DNA of 64,000 nt from Chryseobacterium sp. BGARF1 (lineage in GTDB: Bacteria > Bacteroidota > Bacteroidia > Flavobacteriales > Weeksellaceae), in assembly GCF_001677955.1 (NCBI RefSeq), contig NZ_LELA01000043.1, positions 112,861 to 176,860 on the forward strand, read 5' to 3'. The stretch's first letter is position 1. The number at the start of each line of letters is the position of its first letter. Shown piece by piece: positions 33,769 through 39,028 of the stretch. The position numbers and the translations under genes are program-made. The notes beneath the pieces were generated by a model. The model was not told the origin of the DNA and made no database searches. It saw nothing but the letters and a program-made list of their open reading frames with translations.

Positions 33769-34314
33769 TTAATTTTTTAAAACTTGATGCAATAATTTTG
33801 CTGTGTTAAAAGCTTCATCTGCACCATTATGATTACTCCCTTCAAATTCTATATTTCTTGTCTGAAGTTCTTTCAATAGTCCAATTGGCTTTTCACCAGT
33901 CATTAAACTTATCAACACTTTCAAATCAAGATACGTTTCACTAAAGGGAAATTTAACATCAAATTCTTGGCATTGACTTTCCATAATTGATTTGTCAAAT
34001 CCACCATAACCGGCGTATGTTCTTCGTAATGAATTATATCTGTTTTTGATATTTGAACAGGCTTCTTTAAAAGAAACCCCTTCTTTTTCTAGTTTTCCAG
34101 AAGTAATTCCTGTCAATTTTGTACAATATTCGCTTACTTCCGATTGTGTCGGTTTTATCAAATAGCTTCTTTTATCTTCGATATTTCCGTCTGATATATT
34201 GAGTTTGCAAATTCCGATTTCAATAATTTCTCTTTTTTGATTTTCAGGAGTTTGCCCTTTTTCCCAACATGTGGCTTCGATATCTATGACAATTACTTTG
34301 TCGTATAAAAACAT
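33769..34314 (-). CDS. DEDDh 3'-5' exonuclease (ERI1/KapD-like), copy 3
   Basis: The third 181-aa exonuclease: DIEATCWEKGQ (ExoI), YAGYGGFDKSIMESQC (ExoII), HNGADEAFNTAKLL (ExoIII). Catalytic residues are intact. It is more like copy 2 than copy 1 in the ExoIII region. Four bases separate it from cREC, so it is in the long DUF458 to ligase operon rather than under P2. Three length-matched exonucleases suggest substrate-specialised 3'-end trimming (inference). Confidence 0.9.
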   Translation of the reverse strand: MFLYDKVIVIDIEATCWEKGQTPENQKREIIEIGICKLNISDGNIEDKRSYLIKPTQSEVSEYCTKLTGITSGKLEKEGVSFKEACSNIKNRYNSLRRTYAGYGGFDKSIMESQCQEFDVKFPFSETYLDLKVLISLMTGEKPIGLLKELQTRNIEFEGSNHNGADEAFNTAKLLHQVLKN

Positions 34315-34327
34315 TTTAATTTATTTT

Positions 34328-35104
34328 TTAATTGGAAAAGTAAATATTCAATGCTTTGATAATACTTTTCACATTGGTGTTTGGATAAAATCCGGAACTG
34401 TTGATACAATTTATTTCTACGATTTTCCAGCCTTCATCTGTTAAACAAATATCCATTACAAAAGCTTCTTCAAGATTAAAAATTTGAATCATTTCATTGG
34501 CGAAACTCAATCCTTCTCCTGAAACATTTTCTTCGAAAGGCGCATTATCATTAAATTTATAATATCCTGCATCGATAATCTGTCCGCCCACGATCCAAAG
34601 TCTAACTTCTTTTATTGTTAGTTTTGCTTCAGAAATCTGAACCAAAGAATCTTCTGTAATTCTGTTGGATCTATTTTTCAATCCTTCAAAAACAAAATCT
34701 TTCCATTCTGTTTCACTGAAAACTTTTCCTGTGAAAATTTTAGCTTCATTGTAAGGTTTGATGAATTTAATTTCACCTTTTTTCCAAATCAATTCTTCTG
34801 AAATTTTATGAACGGAAACTTTATGATTCAAAAGGTTTTCACCATAATATTTGGAATACACTTCATACAGGTGATTGCCTCCGTAAAAAGACCCAGGAAG
34901 CCAATCGGTATTTTGTTTTGCCAATCTTGCAATTGTTACCGACCCATACACAAAAACATCTTTTCTGTCTGTTTCGAAGTCTATTTTTTCTGAGTTTGGA
35001 GGAATATTAATTACGCTGTAATCAATATTCAATTCTTCCAAAGCATCAAAAATTTTATAATGATCGGGATCTAAATATACATTAGCCTGAACTAAAAAAT
35101 ACAT
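34328..35104 (-). CDS. ATP-grasp protein (DUF4343-type)
   Basis: A 258-aa ATP-grasp-like protein. The C-terminal VMDICLTDEGWKIVEINCINSSGFY supplies the Mg/ATP acidic motif (E-x-N-x-I/C-N), and IRLWIVGGQIIDAGYY resembles the central ATP-grasp strand pair. N-terminal residues 1-110 form a variable substrate domain (FVYGSVTIARL). It makes carbon-nitrogen or other acyl-phosphate-dependent bonds in other families; substrate unknown. Directly follows the second ATP-grasp gene on the same strand, 24 bases apart. Confidence 0.78.
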   Translation of the reverse strand: MYFLVQANVYLDPDHYKIFDALEELNIDYSVINIPPNSEKIDFETDRKDVFVYGSVTIARLAKQNTDWLPGSFYGGNHLYEVYSKYYGENLLNHKVSVHKISEELIWKKGEIKFIKPYNEAKIFTGKVFSETEWKDFVFEGLKNRSNRITEDSLVQISEAKLTIKEVRLWIVGGQIIDAGYYKFNDNAPFEENVSGEGLSFANEMIQIFNLEEAFVMDICLTDEGWKIVEINCINSSGFYPNTNVKSIIKALNIYFSN

Positions 35105-35128
35105 GGTTATTAGTTTTTAAAGGTTCTT

Positions 35129-35941
35129 TTATTTGCTTTTTACAATATTTGATAATTCCAATTTTGCATCTTCAGGAAATCCTGAAAGACCCGGAATATC
35201 ATTGTATTCTAAAATCACTTTTTCTCCGTTTTCTATTTCCAGAACATCAATGGCAACGATATTTGCTTTGATGTTATCCCGTAACAGCTTTACTTTTTCT
35301 ATCCATTCTTTTTCTGGCTCGATGATTTGATATTCCTGAGTTAATGAATTAGCTTTCCAATATTTGCCTTTTCTTTTCATTGCCCAAACTTTATCATTTA
35401 TAGCCAGATAACGAATGTCATATTTATAGTTGATAAATTTCTCTGTCGTCACATAATCCTGATGAATAAACAGCAAATCTTTCAGTTCTTCCCATTGTTC
35501 TTCGGTTGAAACCAAACTTTTCCCGTATCCACCGTGATGATTTCCAACTTTAACCACAAAAGGAAATTGCATTTCGAGATTTTTCAGTTGAGTTGTATTG
35601 GTTGCTACATTGAAATCAATAACAGGTAACCCAAGATTTCTCAATCTATTTAACATTGATAATCTATCGTAACCCATTAATAATGTTGAAGCTGAATTCA
35701 CACAAGGAACTCCTGAATATTCAATTAATTCCAAAATATTTCTGTGTTTTGCTTCTGGATTTATAGCTCCCAATCTCCAAAAAATCACGTCAGGTTTACA
35801 AACTCCATCTGCATCGATTACATACAATTCAGCATCTTTTACAATAAATTCTGAGGTCTGAACTTTTTTCTGAACCACATTAAATCCTGCAAAATAATCT
35901 TTCCAGTATTTTTCTCCGTTAATGATTAAAATTGTTTTCAT
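35129..35941 (-). CDS. RimK-like ATP-grasp ligase
   Basis: A 270-aa ATP-grasp enzyme: substrate domain 1-95, hinge YDRLSMLNRLRNLGLPV, P-loop-like FPFVVKVGNHHGGYGKSLV (about 127-145), then AIDVLEIENGEKVILEYNDIPGL with the Mg ligands. It resembles RimK/LysX-type ligases that join amino acids to carrier peptides or proteins. Next to the DUF4343-type gene, it may form a two-enzyme modification step, perhaps on RNA or on a repair peptide. That is speculation; only the fold is firm. Confidence 0.85.
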   Translation of the reverse strand: MKTILIINGEKYWKDYFAGFNVVQKKVQTSEFIVKDAELYVIDADGVCKPDVIFWRLGAINPEAKHRNILELIEYSGVPCVNSASTLLMGYDRLSMLNRLRNLGLPVIDFNVATNTTQLKNLEMQFPFVVKVGNHHGGYGKSLVSTEEQWEELKDLLFIHQDYVTTEKFINYKYDIRYLAINDKVWAMKRKGKYWKANSLTQEYQIIEPEKEWIEKVKLLRDNIKANIVAIDVLEIENGEKVILEYNDIPGLSGFPEDAKLELSNIVKSK

Positions 35942-35956
35942 TGTTTTATTTTTTTT

Positions 35957-36041
35957 GATGGAAGTTAGAAGCGGGATGTGGGAAGTTAATATTCATACAG
36001 TTAAAAAACTTCCAGCTTATTACATCTCGCTTACCGCTTTT
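35957..36041. repeat. Inverted repeat between ATP-grasp and DUF458 genes
   Basis: GGAAGTTAGAAGCGGGATG .. GAAGTTAA .. AACTTCCAGCTT .. CTCGCTTACCGCTT. Same family as the element at 29567-29648. Confidence 0.45.
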
Positions 36042-36042
36042 A

Positions 36043-36528
36043 TTATACCATCATATCAGCACAATTTGAACTTGCGAAAGCGTAAGGTTTTGCTTTAAAA
36101 ATATAACCCATTCCCAGAATATATCCCATCGCGTCTTTCAAAGCGACGTTGGATTTAAAATCAGGGTCGGTGTTAATGTCTGCGTGTACCTCCATTTCCA
36201 CATCATAAGTTTCCAGAATTGAGCAAATGGCATAGGCGATTTCTACAGATTTGTTGACTTCGTTCAACATTCGCTCTTTAATACTGATATTCTGTATTTC
36301 TCTTTCTTTTCTGATAAAGGTAAACGCTCCTTTTCCCTCACGAATAAAGACAACTGCCGTAGCATAATTAATGGCATCACCGTAAACGTGGGAGTCTGAA
36401 CCTACACACACTTTCAGTCGATATCCATTTGCCTGTTCGCGAATGATGGCTTCTTCTACCAATTGTGTGATAGAATGTTGGAAAATTTTTCCTGTCATAT
36501 TTTGCCATATTTGTTGTTGCGTTTCCAT
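36043..36528 (-). CDS. DUF458 (YkuK-type) RNase H-like protein
   Basis: A 161-aa protein of the DUF458 family. KVCVGSDSHVYGDAINYATAVVF (about residues 38-60) carries the first Asp of an RNase H-like fold; EVHADINTDPDFKSN (about 111-125) supplies further acids, and CADMMV ends the protein. RNase H-like nucleases cut RNA or transfer phosphodiesters. It is the first protein gene after the tRNA array. Start ATG at 36526-36528 is preferred; an internal ATG at MTGKIF is possible. Confidence 0.82.
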   Translation of the reverse strand: METQQQIWQNMTGKIFQHSITQLVEEAIIREQANGYRLKVCVGSDSHVYGDAINYATAVVFIREGKGAFTFIRKEREIQNISIKERMLNEVNKSVEIAYAICSILETYDVEMEVHADINTDPDFKSNVALKDAMGYILGMGYIFKAKPYAFASSNCADMMV

Positions 36529-36683
36529 TTTTTCTACATGTTTAAGTTTTATATTTTTTATAATTCATAAATGATTATTGATATTAGTAATGAGTAATAG
36601 GTAATTAGTAATATTAAAATCATATTTCAATTAGTGTTTGCAATAATTACTCATCGCTCATTACCCATGACTTATATTTTTTG
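36529..36683. repeat. Inverted spacer at the end of the tRNA array
   Basis: TAATGAGTAATAGGTAATTAGTAAT and AATAATTACTCATCGCTCATTACCC are complementary halves; a related pair flanks the Leu(UAG) gene (36851-36955). No gene. Confidence 0.5.
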
Positions 36684-36757
36684 TACCTCTCCCCAGATTC
36701 GAACTGGGACTTTACGGAGTTTAAGACCGTTTTCTCTGCCAATTGGAATAGAGAGGC
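36684..36757 (-). tRNA. tRNA-Leu(UAA)-like, short variable loop
   Basis: Acceptor GCCTCTC/GAGAGGT, anticodon loop CTTAAAC (TAA), T arm CCCAG-TTCGAAT-CTGGG. The variable loop is only five bases (AAAGT), unlike the long arm of normal tRNA-Leu. The anticodon stem has a T-T mismatch and the D stem is three pairs. The discriminator A is followed by CAAAA instead of CCA. Confidence 0.75.
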
Positions 36758-36764
36758 AATTTTG

Positions 36765-36842
36765 TACGGGAAAAGGGAGTCGAACCCTCAATATCTTGAG
36801 CCTAAATCAAGTGCGTCTGCCAGTTCGTTCCGCCATTCCCGC
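36765..36842 (-). tRNA. tRNA-Leu(UAG)-like, short variable loop and expanded D loop
   Basis: Acceptor GCGGGAA/TTCCCGT, anticodon loop TTTAGGC (TAG), T arm GAGGG-TTCGACT-CCCTT. The D loop is enlarged (GAACGAACTGGCAGA) and the variable region is short (about ATATT). The normal Leu long arm is missing. 3' tail ACAAAA. Confidence 0.78.
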
Positions 36843-36850
36843 AAGTTTCT

Positions 36851-36955
36851 ATGAGGAATAAGTAATGTGTAATTAATTATATAAATTCTTCCTTAATAAT
36901 TTATGCTGATAATAATTACTCATTGCACATTACCCATTACCCATTACTCATATTT
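36851..36955. repeat. Inverted spacer between tRNA genes
   Basis: ATGAGGAATAAGTAATGTGTAATT .. AATTACTCATTGCACATTACCCATTACCC: near-palindromic spacer like that at 36529-36683. Confidence 0.5.
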
Positions 36956-36957
36956 TG

Positions 36958-37030
36958 CACTCTATAAGGGAATCGAACCCTTATTTTCTGCTCGAAAGGC
37001 AGGCGTCCTGAACCGTTAGACGAATAGAGC
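36958..37030 (-). tRNA. tRNA-Glu(UUC)-like, copy 2
   Basis: Acceptor GCTCTAT/ATAGAGT, D arm GTCT..AGGAC, anticodon loop CTTTCGA (TTC), T arm AAGGG-TTCGATT-CCCTT. Position 27-43 is a C-A mismatch. The discriminator is G; tail GCAAAA. Related to copy 1 at 38081. Confidence 0.82.
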
Positions 37031-37039
37031 ATTTCTCTT

Positions 37040-37121
37040 GTGAATGTTGAATCTTCAATTTGCTTTGCAGTCAAGTTTTAAATTAACTTGCGTAGCAAAA
37101 TTCACTATTCATTATTCACTT
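37040..37121. repeat. GTGAAT inverted spacer, copy 4
   Basis: Begins GTGAATGTTGAA and ends TTCACTATTCATTATTCAC; shares CAATTTGCTTTGC and TTAACTTGCGTAGCAAAATTCAC with the other three spacers. Confidence 0.6.
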
Positions 37122-37127
37122 TTTTTG

Positions 37128-37198
37128 ACCACTAACCAGGAGTCGAACCTGAACAACAAGAGTATATTTCCTGCATGCTTCCTTTACATTATAAGCGG
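37128..37198 (-). tRNA. Degenerate tRNA, anticodon UAU or undetermined
   Basis: Acceptor CCGCTTA/TTAGTGG with one T-T mismatch, D arm ATGT-AAAGGAA-GCAT, anticodon stem CAGGA/TCTTG, T arm TCAGG-TTCGACT-CCTGG. The seven-base loop AATATAC lacks U33, so decoding as UAU (Ile) is doubtful. It starts one base after the CCA of the Leu gene. Confidence 0.6.
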
Positions 37199-37199
37199 T

Positions 37200-37337
37200 T
37201 GGTGGAAGTAGTAGGATTCGAACCTACTCAGCAATCAAGCAACAGATTTTAACTCTGTTACTTTTTCTTTTTTAAGGAATCGTTCAATTCGTTCCTCATG
37301 TCAGTCTGCCCCGACTCTCCAACTTCGGCGTACTTCC
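37200..37337 (-). tRNA. tRNA-Leu(UAA)-like gene with 48-base insertion
   Basis: Acceptor GGAAGTA/TACTTCC is perfect, followed by A and an encoded CCA. D arm CCG..CGG, anticodon arm ACAGA-GTTAAAA-TCTGT (TAA), then a longer variable arm and T arm TAGG-TTCGAAT-CCTA. A 48-base piece lies between D and anticodon arms and folds as AGGAA-CG/CG-TTCCT. It is the only array tRNA with encoded CCA. Confidence 0.7.
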
Positions 37338-37410
37338 TTTTTTATAGATGATAATTGATAGAAGATGAATGATTTTCATTCTAACATCTAATTTCTCATT
37401 TGAAGAAAAA

Positions 37411-37468
37411 CAAAGCCTGTCTTTTATTTTTAGTTTGATGTAAGAACTTCTTCGCTCGACAAACTTTT
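37411..37468 (-). ncRNA. Array hairpin A (GTTTGTC / GACAGGC family)
   Basis: AAAGTTTGTC and GACAGGCTTT pair; the loop holds GAGCGAAGAAGTTCTTACATC. One of three related elements between the tRNA genes; the GTCG-AG..AGAAG core recalls the Y-RNA-like elements. Confidence 0.6.
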
Positions 37469-37503
37469 ATTTTCTTCGGAACTAATCTCATTTTAGTTAT
37501 TTG

Positions 37504-37585
37504 AGATGGTTATGGGATTCAAACCCACTCAGTTTTCACAACGGTTTTGCAGACCGCCCCGACTCTTCCACTTCGGCGAACCATC
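37504..37585 (-). tRNA. tRNA-Cys(GCA)-like
   Basis: Acceptor GATGGTT/AACCATC perfect; D arm CCGAAGTGG..GTCGG of Leu/Ser type; anticodon loop CTGCAAA (GCA); 12-base variable segment; T arm GTGGG-TTTGAAT-CCCAT. The T loop has T at the usually invariant C56. Tail TCAAA. Same D arm as the interrupted Leu gene. Confidence 0.72.
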
Positions 37586-37657
37586 ATTTTTAATTAGTTG
37601 TTGGTTTCTAGTTGATCGTTTTTAGAAATATCACGTTTCTAATTTCTAATTGAAAAA

Positions 37658-37719
37658 AATAAAGCCTGTCTTAATTTTTTGTTTGATATAAGAACTTCTG
37701 CGCTTTGACAAACTTTATT
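37658..37719 (-). ncRNA. Array hairpin B (GTTTGTC / GACAGGC family)
   Basis: AATAAAGTTTGTC pairs with GACAGGCTTTATT over 13 positions (two G-U). The loop contains AAAGCGCAGAAGTTCTTATATC, nearly the same as hairpins A and C. Confidence 0.65.
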
Positions 37720-37809
37720 TTATCTAAAAATTTATATTATGTTTAAAACTTCCAACTTTCTTCATCCATCTTTCAACTTTTACTTATTAATTTTCATTTT
37801 TTGAGTTAA

Positions 37810-37876
37810 GAAAAAGCCTGTCTATATTTTTGTGTTTTTTTGGCGTAAAGATCTTCTGCTCTCGACAAACTTTTTC
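37810..37876 (-). ncRNA. Array hairpin C (GTTTGTC / GACAGGC family)
   Basis: GAAAAAGTTTGTC pairs with GACAGGCTTTTTC over 13 positions; the outer half covaries with hairpins A and B. Loop GAGAGCAGAAGATCTTTACGCC. Confidence 0.65.
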
Positions 37877-37913
37877 TTTTCTCTTTTTGAAACAATTAAC
37901 ATTTAGTTATTTG

Positions 37914-37987
37914 TAATTTCGGAAGGACTCGAACCTTCAACCTTCGGCTTATGAAACCGATACTCTAACCTATTGAGCTACGAAATC
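37914..37987 (-). tRNA. tRNA-Met(CAU)-like
   Basis: Acceptor GATTTCG/CGAAATT, D arm GCTC..GAGT, anticodon loop TTCATAA (CAT), T arm GAAGG-TTCGAGT-CCTTC. Could be elongator Met or Ile2 if lysidinylated. The body is nearly the same as the Arg and Ile genes at 38519 and 38601. Tail ACAAA. Confidence 0.82.
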
Positions 37988-37992
37988 TTTTA

Positions 37993-38076
37993 TGTGAACT
38001 GCCAATTATCAATTCCCTTTGCTATCAATTTTCAAATTCACTTACGAAGTGAAATTCACTATTGACCATTCACATT
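37993..38076. repeat. GTGAAT inverted spacer, copy 3
   Basis: GTGAACTGCCAATTATCAATTC .. ATTCACTATTGACCATTCAC. Ends are complementary and shared with copies 1, 2 and 4. Confidence 0.65.
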
Positions 38077-38080
38077 ATTG

Positions 38081-38153
38081 TACTCCATAAGAGAATCGAA
38101 CTCTTATCTACTGCTCGAAAGGCAGCCGTCCTAAACCATTAGACGAATGGAGC
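38081..38153 (-). tRNA. tRNA-Glu(UUC)-like, copy 1
   Basis: Acceptor GCTCCAT/ATGGAGT, anticodon loop CTTTCGA (TTC) on stem GCTGC/GCAGT, T arm AAGAG-TTCGATT-CTCTT. G1-U72 closes the acceptor. Tail ACAAT. A near-duplicate of 36958-37030. Confidence 0.84.
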
Positions 38154-38159
38154 AAATTG

Positions 38160-38231
38160 TCTGGAAAGCAAGATTCGAACTTGCGACCTCCCGCATCCAA
38201 GACGGGTAAACAACCACCGTTATCTTTCCAG
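38160..38231 (-). tRNA. tRNA-Pro(UGG)-like
   Basis: Acceptor CTGGAAA/TTTCCAG perfect, anticodon loop CTTGGAT (TGG) on stem CCCGT/GCGGG, T arm GCAAG-TTCGAAT-CTTGC. The D stem is reduced to AAC/GTT. Tail ACAAT. C1 is unusual. Confidence 0.82.
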
Positions 38232-38299
38232 TTTTGCAGATTCACTTCAAAAATCTTTTCCGAGAGACAGTCGGATCGGAAATTTTCCGTGAATCTTTG

Positions 38300-38424
38300 C
38301 GGTCTATGCGAGATTGTTCATCATCACATATATATATTTTCTTTTGAATTCACGAATGCTTTGCATTTCGAACTCGCAGTACCTGAGCGACAGTCAGGCA
38401 GGTTAGCCATTACCTCAATAGACC
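38300..38424 (-). tRNA. tRNA-Asp(GUC)-like gene with 53-base insertion in the T loop
   Basis: Acceptor GGTCTAT/ATAGACC perfect, D arm AGGT..ACCT, anticodon arm CCTGA-CTGTCGC-TCAGG (GTC). The T stem GCGAG/CTCGC is intact, but its loop is about 60 bases: TTCGAA starts normally and the rest is an A/T-rich insert. Tail GCAAAG. If the insert were removed the tRNA would be canonical. Confidence 0.75.
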
Positions 38425-38430
38425 TTTTTT

Positions 38431-38513
38431 ATGTGAATCGTGAATTGTCAATCCGCTTTGCTCATCAATTTTAGATTCACTTGTGAAACAAAATTCACGA
38501 TTCGCAATTCACA
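38431..38513. repeat. GTGAAT inverted spacer, copy 2
   Basis: GTGAATCGTGAATTGTCAATCCGC .. ACAAAATTCACGATTCGCAATTCAC: same family as copies 1, 3 and 4, ending at the tail of the Arg gene. Confidence 0.65.
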
Positions 38514-38518
38514 TTTTG

Positions 38519-38592
38519 TAATCTCAGAAGGATTCGAACCCTCAACCTTCGGTGTCGTAAACCGACGCTCTATCCAATTGAGCTATAAGATT
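38519..38592 (-). tRNA. tRNA-Arg(ACG)-like
   Basis: Acceptor AATCTTA/TGAGATT, D arm GCTC-AATTGGATA-GAGC, anticodon loop TTACGAC (ACG) on TCGGT/ACCGA, T arm GAGGG-TTCGAAT-CCTTC. Apart from the acceptor it resembles normal bacterial tRNA-Arg(ACG). Begins with A1. Tail ACAAAA. Confidence 0.85.
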
Positions 38593-38600
38593 ATATTTTG

Positions 38601-38674
38601 TAATCCCAGAAGGGCTCGAACCTTCAACCTTCGGCGTATCAGACCGATGCTCCAACCCATTGAGCTATGAGATT
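38601..38674 (-). tRNA. tRNA-Ile(GAU)-like on an Arg scaffold
   Basis: Acceptor AATCTCA/TGGGATT, D arm GCTC-AATGGGTTG-GAGC, anticodon loop CTGATAC (GAT) on TCGGT/GCCGA, T arm GAAGG-TTCGAGC-CCTTC. Its body matches the Arg gene nine bases downstream rather than normal tRNA-Ile. Tail ACAAAA. Confidence 0.83.
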
Positions 38675-38685
38675 ATTTTAATTTA

Positions 38686-38769
38686 GTGAATGGTCAATTA
38701 TTAATTCACTTAGCTTGTCAATTTTTAAAATCCTTTTGCGAAAAAAGATTCACTGTTGACCATTCACAT
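38686..38769. repeat. GTGAAT inverted spacer, copy 1
   Basis: GTGAATGGTCAATTATTAATTCAC .. GATTCACTGTTGACCATTCAC. The termini are perfect inverted repeats (GTGAATGGTCAA/TTGACCATTCAC). Confidence 0.7.
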
Positions 38770-38773
38770 TTTT

Positions 38774-38846
38774 GGGTATCTTCGGGGATCGAACCCTGTT
38801 CTCCGGTGCCACAAACCGGCGCTTTACCAAATAAGCTAAAGAAACC
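38774..38846 (-). tRNA. tRNA-His(GUG)-like, degenerate, no G-1
   Basis: Anticodon arm CCGGT-TTGTGGC-ACCGG (GTG), D arm GCTT..AAGC. The acceptor GGTTTCT/AGATACC has a T4-T69 mismatch, the T stem keeps only three G-C pairs, and the base before position 1 is T, not the G-1 required by histidyl-tRNA synthetases. First gene of the array. Tail CCAAAA. Confidence 0.72.
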
Positions 38847-38847
38847 A

Positions 38848-38884
38848 TAAAAAAAGCGCCTCTTTTCGGGAGGCGCTTTATATA
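38848..38884 (-). terminator. Attenuator-like terminator between sensor ORF 1 and tRNA array
   Basis: AAAGCGCCTC/GAGGCGCTTT forms a 10-bp stem followed by TTTTTTT on the minus strand, ending at the tRNA-His 5' end. Its 5' arm is also complementary to a segment of sensor ORF 1 (38917-38929), giving two exclusive folds. Confidence 0.85.
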
Positions 38885-38929
38885 TTTTGACGTGTCGCTA
38901 CATTAGCTGACCCATTTATATAAGCACCT
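38871..38929 (-). promoter_or_regulatory. Antiterminator pairing of sensor ORF 1
   Basis: Minus-strand AGGTGCTTATATA (38917-38929) pairs with TATATAAAGCGCCT (38871-38884) over 13 positions with one G-U and one bulged A. This removes the 5' arm of the terminator at 38853-38879, so the two structures exclude each other. Confidence 0.7.
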
Positions 38930-39028
38930 TTTATCCACAAATTCACTATCAAGAATACACGCAAATCCCATCGGCTCTTGTCTGTCTCGTCCTGAATACT
39001 GATTAGATATGTTATGTAATTGTTTCAT
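38903..39028 (-). CDS. Sensor leader ORF 1: 41-aa peptide sampling 19 amino acids
   Basis: A 41-codon frame from ATG 39028 to TAA 38903, with a promoter box upstream and a terminator 23 bases downstream. It begins MKQLHNISNQYSGRDRQEP and includes FACILDSEF and CLYKWVS. It uses 19 of 20 amino acids (only Thr is missing) and about 32 different codons, including several G/C-ending ones rare in this A/T-rich context (GCG, CCG, CGA, AGG, GTC, AGC). No protein family is visible. The structure is that of an attenuator leader: codons 33-37 (AGGTGCTTATATA) can pair with the terminator's 5' arm. Confidence 0.75.
   Translation of the reverse strand: MKQLHNISNQYSGRDRQEPMGFACILDSEFVDKRCLYKWVS

Noticed and set aside
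36634..36861. Plus-strand ORF over tRNA-Leu genes
   Set aside because: It is the complement of two tRNA genes; the translation shows tRNA-derived words only.
38157..38670. Two plus-strand ORFs (38157-38474 and 38440-38670)
   Set aside because: They cover the Pro, Asp, Arg and Ile tRNA genes in antisense; no independent coding signal.
36529..38769. Regularly spaced repeats as a CRISPR array
   Set aside because: The repeated parts are inverted spacers of about 85 bases and the intervals are tRNA genes; no short identical repeats or cas genes.
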